DNA of 12,752 nt from CAZALT01 sp964485515 (lineage in GTDB: Bacteria > Actinomycetota > Acidimicrobiia > Acidimicrobiales > Acidimicrobilacustridaceae). Location: positions 1 through 12,752 of the forward strand of contig CAZALT010000099.1 of the NCBI GenBank assembly GCA_964485515.1, in the 5' to 3' direction. The translations under genes were made by a program, and so were the position numbers. This document shows positions 6,476-12,752 of the stretch, piece by piece (within the stretch, counting starts at the first letter, position 1; the number at the start of each line of letters is the position of its first letter). The notes below the pieces were generated by a model. That model was not told the origin of the DNA. It saw only the letters and a program-made list of their open reading frames with translations, and did no database searches.

Positions 6476-7606
6476 TCAGCCGGCGGTGAGCGTGGCCTTG
6501 TTCTGCATCACGGCGTCGAGGGACTCGTACTCGTCCTCGGTGTCGACCCAGTCTTCGAACTGGATGACGCCGATCTCGCCGAAGCGGTGGCGCAGCCAGC
6601 CTCCGTTGGCATCGAGCAGGCCGAGCTTCTTGCAGTTCGGGACGATCTTCGAGAAGAGCAGCACCTGGAACGGGTCGTCGAGGCGATCGCCCCGCATCGT
6701 GCCAATGGCCACCTTGGGGTCGACGCCCATCTTCTCCCACACCTCGACGGCGAGCAGCCGGTCGCGCATGCGCAGGGCGGCTTCGAAAGCGAACTCCTGG
6801 CGCTCGGCAAGCTCAGCGTCGGATAGCTCGGCGTAGAACTCCTTGAGCGACAAGATGCCGAAGGCGACGTGGCGGGCCTCGTCGGACATGACGTAGCGGA
6901 GCAGCTGCTTGAGGAGCGGCTCCTGGGTGGCGGCATGCATGAACCCGAAGGCGGCGAGTGCGAGCCCCTCCACCATGATCTGCATGCCGAGATAGGTCAT
7001 GTCCCAACGGCTGTCGTCGATGATGTCGTCGAGCAGCAGCCCGAGGTGGGAGTTGAGCGGGTAGTGCCCCGAGCACTTCGTGTCGAGGTAGCGGGCGAAG
7101 ACCTCGACGTGGCGGGCCTCGTCCATGACCTGGGTCGCCGCGTAGTACTTGGCATCGATCCACGGGACGGTCTCGACGATCTTGGCGGTGCACAGCAGGG
7201 CACCCTGCTCGCCGTGCATGAACTGGCTCATCACCCAGTTCTGCTGCTCGACGTGCCACTGGATCCACTCCTTGGATCCCCACTTCGACAGCGGTGAGTC
7301 GGCGACCTCGGCCGCGTGCAGGCTCCAGTCGGGCTCGGCGCCAGCCGTGTCGACGGCCATCTTCTCGACGTCGACGTTCGTGTCCCACGGCAGGTCGTTG
7401 CCGTTCCACTGCGAGGTCTTGGCCTTCTCGTAGAGCTTATTGAGCGCGGGGCGCGCGCCCTTCTCGTAGTCCCACGTGAAGATCGCCGGGGCGTGGTCCT
7501 CGACCGCATGGATGGTCTCGTCGACGTGCGGGTTGTCCAACGCCAGCTCGACGATGGCGTCGAGGTCGTTGGCGTCCTCGCGGTCGATGATCTCTTCGTA
7601 CGACAT
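6476..7606 (-). CDS. Ferritin-like diiron-carboxylate protein
   Basis: A 376-residue, mostly helical soluble protein with a complete dinuclear iron site. E133 (HGEQGAL), E163 and H166 (MDEARH), E213 (VEGLAL), E243 and H246 (SDEARH) form two identical half-sites, each E-X29-E-X2-H. This belongs to the ferritin-like group that includes R2-like oxidases and AurF-type N-oxygenases. The N-terminal WDYEKGARPALNKLYEKAK (45-63) resembles actinobacterial members of unknown substrate. An O2-dependent oxidation (hydroxylation, desaturation or amine oxygenation) is plausible but not shown. The ATG at 7606 follows GGGAG at a 5-nt spacing; an in-frame ATG at 7621 lacks such a site. It is divergent from a TetR regulator, with an inverted repeat between its -35 and -10 boxes, so it is probably an inducible function repressed by that regulator. 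No ferredoxin or reductase gene is adjacent. Confidence 0.82.
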   Translation of the reverse strand: MSYEEIIDREDANDLDAIVELALDNPHVDETIHAVEDHAPAIFTWDYEKGARPALNKLYEKAKTSQWNGNDLPWDTNVDVEKMAVDTAGAEPDWSLHAAEVADSPLSKWGSKEWIQWHVEQQNWVMSQFMHGEQGALLCTAKIVETVPWIDAKYYAATQVMDEARHVEVFARYLDTKCSGHYPLNSHLGLLLDDIIDDSRWDMTYLGMQIMVEGLALAAFGFMHAATQEPLLKQLLRYVMSDEARHVAFGILSLKEFYAELSDAELAERQEFAFEAALRMRDRLLAVEVWEKMGVDPKVAIGTMRGDRLDDPFQVLLFSKIVPNCKKLGLLDANGGWLRHRFGEIGVIQFEDWVDTEDEYESLDAVMQNKATLTAG

Positions 7607-7670
7607 GACAACTCCCGGCATCCGATGAGGGGTGACGGCCCGGAGGCGATCGTGGATGTCCTGGACCTCA

Positions 7671-7698
7671 ATGATACAAACATCGGAGTTTGTCGCAA
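7671..7698 (-). promoter_or_regulatory. Promoter of the diiron-protein gene
   Basis: On the minus strand TTGCGA (7698-7693) is followed after 16 nt by TATCAT (7676-7671), giving 4/6 and 5/6 matches to the sigma-70 boxes. The predicted start near 7664 gives a leader of about 58 nt. This is the best-looking promoter in the window. Confidence 0.6.
7676..7693. promoter_or_regulatory. Candidate TetR operator (inverted repeat)
   Basis: A perfect inverted repeat ACAAAC (7676-7681), spacer ATCGGA, GTTTGT (7688-7693). It fills the space between the -35 and -10 boxes of the diiron-protein promoter and lies 40 bp from the tetR start. Its AT-rich arms stand out in a high-GC background. A bound dimer would block RNA polymerase at the diiron gene and could also limit tetR transcription. 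The pairing with this regulator is inferred from position. Confidence 0.6.
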
Positions 7699-7720
7699 GG
7701 GCACGCTCTCACGACCTCGG

Positions 7721-7726
7721 TAGGCT
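7721..7726 (+). promoter_or_regulatory. Candidate -10 box for a leaderless tetR transcript
   Basis: TAGGCT fits TANNNT and ends 6 nt before the tetR ATG, the spacing seen for leaderless mRNAs in actinobacteria. Only a weak GGTAGG could serve as a Shine-Dalgarno site. No -35 is visible at a normal distance. Confidence 0.3.
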
Positions 7727-7732
7727 GACGAC

Positions 7733-8380
7733 ATGGCGAACCTCCGGTGGGGCGACCAGGCACCGGCGGGTCCCGACGCCGCGCGGCAACGGATCATCGA
7801 CGCGGCCGCCACCTGCGTCGACCGGGCCGGACTGACCAAGACGACCGTCGAAGACGTCGCGCGGGCGGCCAAGGTCTCCCGGGCGACCGTGTACCGCTAC
7901 TTCCGCGACCGCGACGAGCTCATGCTCGACGTCCTGCTCGACGAGCTCGACGAGGCCATGGACCACCCGGTCAGCGACTTCTTCGACCCGCTCGACACTC
8001 CCCACGACCTGGCCACGGCCATCGTCGGTGTCGCCACCGCCGTCCTCCGAGCCATCCGTGAGGACCCGAAGCTCCACCACCTCCTCGAACGCGAAGGCCC
8101 GGGCGTGTCCGCCACCATCAGCGGCGCATCCCGCGCCCTGTTCACCACGTCGGCCGAGGCCCTGGTCCCCCACCTCACGCTCGCCCGCGAACGCGGCCTC
8201 ACCCGGAACGAGATCGACGTCTCCGACGCCGCCGAGTGGATCCTCCGGTCGATCCTCTCGCTCCTCATCATCGAGGGACCCGAACCCCACTCGCCCGACG
8301 ACGAGCAGCGCCTCCTCGAGCAGTTCCTCATCCCGGTCATCGTCGAGCGTTCCGCGTCGCCCGCAGCCCAGCGCGGCTGA
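7733..8380 (+). CDS. TetR/AcrR family transcriptional regulator
   Basis: A 215-residue DNA-binding repressor-type protein. The N-terminal helix-turn-helix (about 17-65) reads RQRIIDAAATCVDRAGL then TTVEDVARAAKVSRATVYRYF (38-58), which is the TetR signature; the rest is an alpha-helical ligand and dimer domain with no recognisable ligand family. The ATG at 7733 gives the normal TetR length. It is divergent from the ferritin-like diiron gene, and the inverted repeat at 7676-7693 is its likely operator, so it probably controls that gene and itself. The inducer is unknown; a substrate of the diiron enzyme or a related lipid or aromatic is a guess from context only. It converges on the GH15 gene, with a 91-bp gap mostly filled by 15-bp tandem repeats. 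Confidence 0.9.
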   Translation: MANLRWGDQAPAGPDAARQRIIDAAATCVDRAGLTKTTVEDVARAAKVSRATVYRYFRDRDELMLDVLLDELDEAMDHPVSDFFDPLDTPHDLATAIVGVATAVLRAIREDPKLHHLLEREGPGVSATISGASRALFTTSAEALVPHLTLARERGLTRNEIDVSDAAEWILRSILSLLIIEGPEPHSPDDEQRLLEQFLIPVIVERSASPAAQRG

Positions 8381-8409
8381 AGGATCCAGCGACGTCGAAC
8401 CCGTGGCCG

Positions 8410-8475
8410 GATCAGGCCGGCGTGCGTCAGACCGGCGTACGTCAGACCGGCGTACGTCAGACCGGCGTGCGTCAG
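8410..8475. repeat. 15-bp tandem repeat array with reiterated stop codons at the GH15 3' end
   Basis: Units at 8421-8435, 8436-8450 and 8451-8465 plus a 10-nt partial at 8466-8475 share cgt(g/a)cgtcagaccgg; the two inner unit starts have cgtacg, the outer ones cgtgcg. A degenerate copy precedes at 8410-8420. The GH15 stop (8472-8474) lies inside the right-most unit. Because the period is five codons, every unit repeats an in-frame TGA on the minus strand (8472, 8457, 8442, 8427, 8412 as lower coordinates). It lies in the convergent gap with tetR. No spacers, so not CRISPR. Confidence 0.85.
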
Positions 8476-10442
8476 GTCGACGAGCGCCGACGCAGGGGCG
8501 TCGCCCGCTGACCGCCATCGCCCGCCGCGGTTGCGGTCGTTGTCGCGGTCGCGGTCGCGGTCGCGGTCGCGGTCGCGTCGAGCTCGGCGGCGGCCAGGAT
8601 GAGACCGATGTGCGAGAAGGCCTGGGGGAAGTTGCCCAGCATCCGGCTCTTGTCGACGTCGTACTCCTCCGACAGCAGGCCCAGGTCGTTGGCCAGCCCG
8701 ACGAGGCGCCGGAACATCGCGTCAGCCTCATCACGGCGACCGAGCAGGATCAGGTTGTCGATCAACCAGAACGTCGTGAGCAGGAACGCACCCTCGCCGG
8801 GAGGGAGGCCGTCGACCGTGGTGTCGCCCGAGTCCCCCGTGTCGTCGACCACCAGACCGGCAGAGACCGGGGTGCTCGGCGCTGCGGTTGCCGTGCCGTC
8901 GGATCGGACCCCAGGGAGCTCGGCCTGCGTCCGGTAACGACGCACGAAGCCGTCGACCACCAACGACTTCTGGATGGCCTCGACCGTGCCGATGATCCGG
9001 GGGTCGGACGGCGGAAGGAAGCCGACGAGGGCCAGCATCAGGCAGCTCGCGTCGAGCTCGGTCGCGCCGTAGTACTGCGTGAACGCACCGACGGCCGGGT
9101 TGAAGCCCTGGGTGCAGATGTCGCGGTGGATGTCGTCGCGCAGCGTGTGCCACCCGTCGAGGTCGGCGATCTCGTCGCTGCGGTGGTCGGTCTCGCACAG
9201 GCGGATGTAGCGGTCGATCGCCACCCAGGCCATCACCTTCGAGTGCACGAAGTGGCGGCGGGGCCCGCGCACCTCCCAGATCCCGTCATCGGGCTGGGTC
9301 CACACCTCACGCACGTGCTCGGCGAGCATCCGGGCGAGCGTGTGCATGTCGGGCGGCAGGTCCTGGCCCAACTGCTCCTGTGTCTGGAGGAACATGTCCA
9401 TGACCTCGCCGTACACGTCGAGCTGGAACTGCCCGCTCGCCGCGTTGCCCACCCGCACCGGCGCCGAACCTTCATAGCCAGGCAACCACTCCAGCTCGGA
9501 TTCGGGCAGGCCACGCTCTCCGGCGACGCCGTACATGATCTGCATCTTGTCGGGACTGCCCGCCACCGCCCGGCGGAGCCACTCGCTCCACTCGAGCGCC
9601 TCGTCCTCGTAACCGCCGTGGCCGAGAGCGGTGAGGGTGAACGTGGCGTCGCGCAGCCAGCAGTAGCGGTAGTCCCAGTTGCGGACCCCGCCCAACCACT
9701 CGGGGAGAGATGTCGTGGCCGCGGCGACGATGCCGCCCGTCGGCGCGTAGGTGAGGGCCTTCAGCGTGATGAACGAACGACGAACCAGCTCGGCGTGCTC
9801 GCCTTGGTAGGTGCACCGGCTCGTCCAGTCGACCCACCACGTGCGCGTCGACGCGAACGCGACGAACGGATCGCGGATCAGCGGAGGATCCTGGTGCGAC
9901 GGGAACCACTGCAACGTGAAGGGGACCTCGTCGCCCTCGTGCACGTCGAAGGAGGCGATGCTGGTGAAGTCCCGGCCTTCGACCTCCACGGGCGCCGAGA
10001 GGAACAGGCCGTTCGGTCCGGCCACCGCTGAGAGGCCCCCCGCTTCGCGGCGCACCCAGGGGGTCACCGCGCCGTAGTCGTACCGCACGACCAGCTCCAT
10101 GCTCATAGCGACGGTGCCCGACCGGCCCTCCACGATCCGCACGATCGATGCCTCGGTCTCGCGCAGGGGCATGAAGTCGATCACGGCGACCGAGCCCGAC
10201 TCGGTTGTGAACACCGTCTCGAGGATGAGCGTGTCGGCCAGGTACGACCGGGTGATCTCGGTGACGTCGCCAGCAGGACGGATGATCCATCGCCCATGGC
10301 CCGGCTCACCGAGCAGCGCGGCGAACGCGGCCGGGCTGTCGAAGCGCGGGGCGCAGAACCAATCGATGGAGCCGTCGCGTCCGACGAGCGCCACCGTCTC
10401 CGAATCGCCGATGAGCCCGTAGTCCTCGATGAGCGACGCCAC
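8472..10442 (-). CDS. Glycoside hydrolase family 15 (trehalase/glucoamylase-like)
   Basis: A 656-residue soluble enzyme with no signal peptide. The N-terminal beta-domain begins IEDYGLIGDSETVALVG (5-21) then GSIDWFCAPRFDSP (24-37). The (alpha/alpha)6 catalytic barrel has NWDYRYCWLRDA (255-266), the general acid E390 in DDGIWEVRG (385-393) and a second carboxylate in LLSEEYD (589-595), then GNFPQAFSHIGL (603-614). This pattern is that of actinobacterial GH15 enzymes, of which the mycobacterial member is a trehalase. Trehalose or alpha-glucan hydrolysis to glucose is likely. The GTG at 10442 is the family-like start, but no good Shine-Dalgarno site precedes it. Oddities are a loop of about 40 residues rich in Thr, Asp and Gly (507-545), and an Ala-Thr tail (623-640) encoded by hexamer repeats. 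It lies near zwf, suggesting glucose feeding into the pentose phosphate route. Confidence 0.9.
   Translation of the reverse strand: MASLIEDYGLIGDSETVALVGRDGSIDWFCAPRFDSPAAFAALLGEPGHGRWIIRPAGDVTEITRSYLADTLILETVFTTESGSVAVIDFMPLRETEASIVRIVEGRSGTVAMSMELVVRYDYGAVTPWVRREAGGLSAVAGPNGLFLSAPVEVEGRDFTSIASFDVHEGDEVPFTLQWFPSHQDPPLIRDPFVAFASTRTWWVDWTSRCTYQGEHAELVRRSFITLKALTYAPTGGIVAAATTSLPEWLGGVRNWDYRYCWLRDATFTLTALGHGGYEDEALEWSEWLRRAVAGSPDKMQIMYGVAGERGLPESELEWLPGYEGSAPVRVGNAASGQFQLDVYGEVMDMFLQTQEQLGQDLPPDMHTLARMLAEHVREVWTQPDDGIWEVRGPRRHFVHSKVMAWVAIDRYIRLCETDHRSDEIADLDGWHTLRDDIHRDICTQGFNPAVGAFTQYYGATELDASCLMLALVGFLPPSDPRIIGTVEAIQKSLVVDGFVRRYRTQAELPGVRSDGTATAAPSTPVSAGLVVDDTGDSGDTTVDGLPPGEGAFLLTTFWLIDNLILLGRRDEADAMFRRLVGLANDLGLLSEEYDVDKSRMLGNFPQAFSHIGLILAAAELDATATATATATATTTATAAGDGGQRATPLRRRSST
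8527..8574. repeat. GCGGTC hexanucleotide tract inside the GH15 gene
   Basis: Five perfect contiguous GCGGTC units (8545-8574), preceded by three imperfect ones (8527-8544). On the minus strand each unit encodes Ala-Thr, producing the ATATAT tail at the GH15 C-terminus, after the last conserved family motif. Hexamer slippage keeps the frame, so the tract may vary in length between strains. Confidence 0.85.
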
Positions 10443-10581
10443 GACCGCAGCGTTGCACAGTCCAGGTCGCGTTCGGAACCCTCACGTCGATGGCCGGTCG
10501 AAGGCAGGCCGCTGCTACACAGAGAGGGCGCCGATCTGCGTCGATGCTGGCCGGCGAGCGACCCCTGCAGCCGGAGCACCC
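10443..10581. other. Divergent gap between GH15 and thioesterase genes (139 bp)
   Basis: The gap must hold the starts of both divergent genes. I see no convincing -35/-10 pair on either strand and no clear inverted repeat. The thioesterase frame is open back to 10429, but the encoded segment is Arg-rich and not family-like. Confidence 0.3.
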
Positions 10582-11112
10582 GTGACCGAGACACCCGACC
10601 CCCTGACACCTCATCCCCTGACGTCCGATCCCACGGCACCCAGGCCCCAGCCACCGGGCAAGACCATCGCCGACGAGGACCGGGAGCGGCTGGGCGGGTT
10701 CGTGCTCGACCTCGAGCTGCGACGTCTTCGCGCACCGGAGGACCAGCTCGTCTTCGAGCTCGACAACATGCCCTATCGCTCGAACTCGAGCGGTCTGCTC
10801 CACGGCGGCATGATCGCCACGCTCATCGACTGCACCGCGGGACTTCTCGCCTACGAGGGCGTAGACGAGCAGTCGATGACCACCACGACCAACCTGTCGA
10901 TCAACTACCTGGCGCCCGTGCGCAAGGGCCCTGCCCGGGCCACCGCCCGCATCCTGCGGCGAGGACGCAAGAGCATCGTGGTCGACGTCCGGGTCCACGA
11001 CGCCGACACCGACGTGCTGGCCGCGGTGGCCACGGCATCGTTCATGGTGGTCGTGCGGCGCGACGCACCCCAGCTGGCCGAGCAGGCCGATGCCGAGAGC
11101 ATCGTCGGCTGA
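10582..11112 (+). CDS. PaaI-type hotdog-fold thioesterase
   Basis: A 176-residue cytoplasmic protein of the PaaI/YbgC-like acyl-CoA thioesterase superfamily. The core runs from about residue 38 to 160. It contains N68 in RSNSSG, the active-site helix LLHGGMIATLIDCTAG (72-87) with H74, G75, G76 and D83, and the strand TTTTNLSINYLAPVRKGP (100-117), all hallmarks of the family. These enzymes hydrolyse thioesters of phenylacetyl- or other acyl-CoAs; the substrate is not determinable here. The first 30 or so residues are Pro/Thr-rich (PDPLTPHPLTSDPTAP) and probably disordered. The GTG at 10582 has GGAG 5 nt upstream, which decides it over the longer frame. It stands 87 bp before zwf on the same strand and is divergent from GH15; no functional link to either is evident. 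Confidence 0.85.
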   Translation: MTETPDPLTPHPLTSDPTAPRPQPPGKTIADEDRERLGGFVLDLELRRLRAPEDQLVFELDNMPYRSNSSGLLHGGMIATLIDCTAGLLAYEGVDEQSMTTTTNLSINYLAPVRKGPARATARILRRGRKSIVVDVRVHDADTDVLAAVATASFMVVVRRDAPQLAEQADAESIVG

Positions 11113-11199
11113 CCTCGTACCCACCGCCACGGACCCGACCGAAGTAGCTTCCCCTCGGCAACGACCGAACCGAGCCCCGAGCCCACCGAGGTAGTCCTG
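11113..11199 (+). other. Gap before zwf (87 bp)
   Basis: TAGCTT (11145-11150) fits a TANNNT -10 and would give a zwf leader of about 45 nt, but no -35 accompanies it. GAGGT (11188-11192) is the zwf ribosome-binding site, 7 nt before the GTG. There is no terminator-like stem after the thioesterase gene, so readthrough from it is possible. Confidence 0.3.
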
Positions 11200-12672
11200 G
11201 TGCCACCGCCATCCACCGCTCCCCCGACGGCCTCGGTCGACTCCAGCCGGCCCGACTCCACCCAGGCCGGCCCCCCACGCTCTGACGCCGTGGTGATGTT
11301 CGGCGCGTCGGGCGATCTGGCCAAGAAGAAGCTCTTCCCCGCGCTCTACCGACTCAGCCGACGGGGCCTGCTCGACGTCCCGGTCATCGGCGTGGCCCTC
11401 GACGACTGGACCGACGCCGATCTGCACTCCCATGCCGAGGAGTCCATCCGCACCGAGGAGGACTGGGACGACGCCGCGTTCGCGGCCTTCGTGAAGAACC
11501 TTCGCTACGTGGCGGGCAACTACGCCGAGACGGCCACCTTCGACAAGCTGAAGACCGCCCTCGGTCCCGCCGAGCACCCGGTGTTCCACTGCGCCATACC
11601 GCCGTCGATGTTCGCCACCGTCTCGGCTGGTCTCGGCGCGGTGGGCCTCAACAGAGGTTCGCGCCTCATCGTCGAGAAGCCCTTCGGTCGCGACCTCCCG
11701 AGCGCCGTCGCCCTCAACGAGGCGATCCACCAGTGGTTCCCCGAGAACGCCGTGTTCCGCATCGACCACTTCGTCGGCAAAGAGGCGATGCGCAACATCC
11801 TCATCGTCCGCTTCGCCAACGCCCTGCTCGAACCCGTCTGGCATCGCACCTATGTGCGGTCGATCAAGATCACCATGGCCGAAGCGTTCGGCGTGGCCGA
11901 CCGCGGGTCCTTCTACGACTCGGTGGGTGCGCTGCGCGACGTCATGCAGAACCACCTGCTCCAGATGGTCGCGCTGATCGCGATGGACCAGCCCGCCAAC
12001 GAGTCGTCGGGGGCGATGCTCACGGAGAAGGCCCGCCTTCTCGCATCGGCGCAACCGATCGACCCCGGCCACTACGTGCGTGGCCAGTACGACGGCTATC
12101 GCGACGTGGTCGGTGTCGCACCCGACTCCGACACCGAGACCTACGGCGCGTTCCGGCTCGACATCGAGACACCACGGTGGCACGGCGTGCCGTTCTTCCT
12201 GCGGGCGGGCAAGGCGATGGTCGAGACCGTCACCGAGATCACCGTCGACTTCCATCCGCCGCCGGTCCCCCTCTGGCTGAACGAGTACGAGCGTCGCCAG
12301 CTCCCCACCAACCGGATCCGCATCGAGGTGAACCCCGACAGCTTCTCGGCGATGACGTGGCTGCACAAGGTTCCCGGGGACGGCATGCGGGCCGAAGCGC
12401 TCACCATGGCACCGCCGGCAGCGCTGCGCGGCGAGACCGGGCCCGAGCCCTACGAGCTCCTGATCCACGAGGCGATGCTCGGCGACCCCGGGCTGTTCGC
12501 CCGGCAGGATTCCATCGACGAGTCGTGGCGCGTCGTCGATCCCCTGCTGCGCGACCAGGCTCCGGTCGTGGTGTACGCCCAGGGGAGTTGGGGACCAGAC
12601 GAGGGCGACAAGCTCGTCCGGGGCTACGGCCACTGGCCACCCGAGCCTCCCGCCTTGACGAAGGCGCGGTGA
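11200..12672 (+). CDS. zwf: Glucose-6-phosphate 1-dehydrogenase
   Basis: Oxidises glucose 6-phosphate to 6-phosphogluconolactone with NADP+ or NAD+, the first step of the oxidative pentose phosphate pathway; cytosolic. At 490 residues it is of normal length. The dinucleotide loop is GASGDLAKKK (35-44) and EKPFGRDL (159-166) follows. The substrate motif is RIDHFVGKE (187-195) with H190, where most family members read DHYLGKE. QNHLLQ (250-255) carries the general base H252. H190 and H252 match H178 and H240 of the Leuconostoc enzyme with the same offset. The GTG at 11200 follows GAGGT at 7 nt; the first 28 residues are a Pro/Ser-rich extension without family similarity, but no better start lies before the dinucleotide-binding strand. 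A coupled partial gene follows with a 4-bp overlap. Confidence 0.95.
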   Translation: MPPPSTAPPTASVDSSRPDSTQAGPPRSDAVVMFGASGDLAKKKLFPALYRLSRRGLLDVPVIGVALDDWTDADLHSHAEESIRTEEDWDDAAFAAFVKNLRYVAGNYAETATFDKLKTALGPAEHPVFHCAIPPSMFATVSAGLGAVGLNRGSRLIVEKPFGRDLPSAVALNEAIHQWFPENAVFRIDHFVGKEAMRNILIVRFANALLEPVWHRTYVRSIKITMAEAFGVADRGSFYDSVGALRDVMQNHLLQMVALIAMDQPANESSGAMLTEKARLLASAQPIDPGHYVRGQYDGYRDVVGVAPDSDTETYGAFRLDIETPRWHGVPFFLRAGKAMVETVTEITVDFHPPPVPLWLNEYERRQLPTNRIRIEVNPDSFSAMTWLHKVPGDGMRAEALTMAPPAALRGETGPEPYELLIHEAMLGDPGLFARQDSIDESWRVVDPLLRDQAPVVVYAQGSWGPDEGDKLVRGYGHWPPEPPALTKAR

Positions 12673-12752
12673 GCGACCCGCCCACTGTCTTCGTCGTGGC
12701 ACCACGGCATGGTTCACGGCCTCGGATCGATCCCACAGGGGTGGTTTCCGCG
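12669..12752 (+). CDS. Partial CDS coupled to zwf, cut by the window edge
   Basis: A GTG at 12669 overlaps the zwf stop by 4 bp (GTGA) and its frame stays open for all 28 codons to the edge, beginning (M)SDPPTVFVVAPRHGS. The overlap and the same strand suggest an operon partner of zwf. Neighbours of zwf in actinobacteria often encode 6-phosphogluconolactonase, 6-phosphogluconate dehydrogenase or an OpcA-like assembly factor, but 28 residues are too few to decide. A competing start is the ATG at 12709 in another frame, also open to the edge; it has no clear Shine-Dalgarno site. Confidence 0.35.
   Translation, partial: MSDPPTVFVVAPRHGSRPRIDPTGVVSA

Noticed and set aside
8028..10031. A 667-codon plus-strand open frame opposite GH15, with a DRRTS-like peptide repeat
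   Set aside because: The peptide repeat is simply the 15-bp DNA array read in another frame; the rest is antisense to GH15 and overlaps tetR with no recognisable domain.
8472..10442. Signal for horizontal transfer of GH15 from its repeats
   Set aside because: Base composition matches the neighbours, and no integrase, transposase, tRNA or flanking direct repeats are present.
10306..12717. An 800-codon open frame on the minus strand opposite zwf and the thioesterase
   Set aside because: It is antisense to two well-supported genes, its product is Arg/His/Gly-rich without any family motif, and such long antisense frames are expected in high-GC DNA.

Overview
This is an ordinary-looking chromosomal stretch of a high-GC bacterium with the character of an actinobacterium. 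Several starts are GTG, -10 boxes have the TANNNT form, genes are packed with 1-4 bp overlaps, and the divergent pair of two TrkA proteins facing an APC-type permease matches, from memory, the ceoB-ceoC/Rv2690c locus of Mycobacterium tuberculosis. An environmental Actinomycetota lineage such as Acidimicrobiia would fit, but that is inference. I see no phage, transposon, integron, CRISPR array, tRNA or rRNA.

Region 1 (1-2763, all on the minus strand) is a translationally coupled three-gene nucleotide-sugar cassette: an NDP-hexose C-methyltransferase, glucose-1-phosphate cytidylyltransferase and a PIG-L/LmbE-type deacetylase. It probably makes or decorates a CDP-activated branched sugar for a surface glycan or glycolipid. 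The 4,6-dehydratase and glycosyltransferases it would need are not in the window and may lie beyond the left edge.

Region 2 (2920-6408) is a potassium module. Two TrkA-type RCK proteins (minus strand, joined by a TGATG overlap) diverge from a KimA-family K+ permease (plus strand). A promoter can be proposed for each direction in the 247-bp gap. No TrkH/KtrB channel gene is present, and no c-di-AMP (ydaO) riboswitch was recognised.

Region 3 (6476-8380) is a ferritin-like diiron protein (minus strand) divergent from a TetR-family regulator (plus strand). A perfect 6-6-6 inverted repeat lies between the -35 and -10 boxes of the diiron gene promoter, a textbook repressor-operator position.

Region 4 (8381-12752) is central carbon metabolism: a GH15 trehalase/glucoamylase-like enzyme (minus strand), then a PaaI-type hotdog thioesterase, glucose-6-phosphate dehydrogenase (zwf) and a probable zwf-coupled gene cut by the right edge (plus strand). 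Free glucose from trehalose or glucans could, after phosphorylation, feed the oxidative pentose phosphate pathway.

The most unexpected signals are small-scale. Two unrelated minus-strand genes (PIG-L and GH15) each end in a tandem array of 15-bp units whose first unit holds the stop codon. In the GH15 case this yields five in-frame TGA codons spaced 15 nt apart. The GH15 gene also has a GCGGTC hexamer expansion encoding an Ala-Thr tail. These, the operator and the potassium module are the points most worth following up. I found no clearly new multi-gene system.
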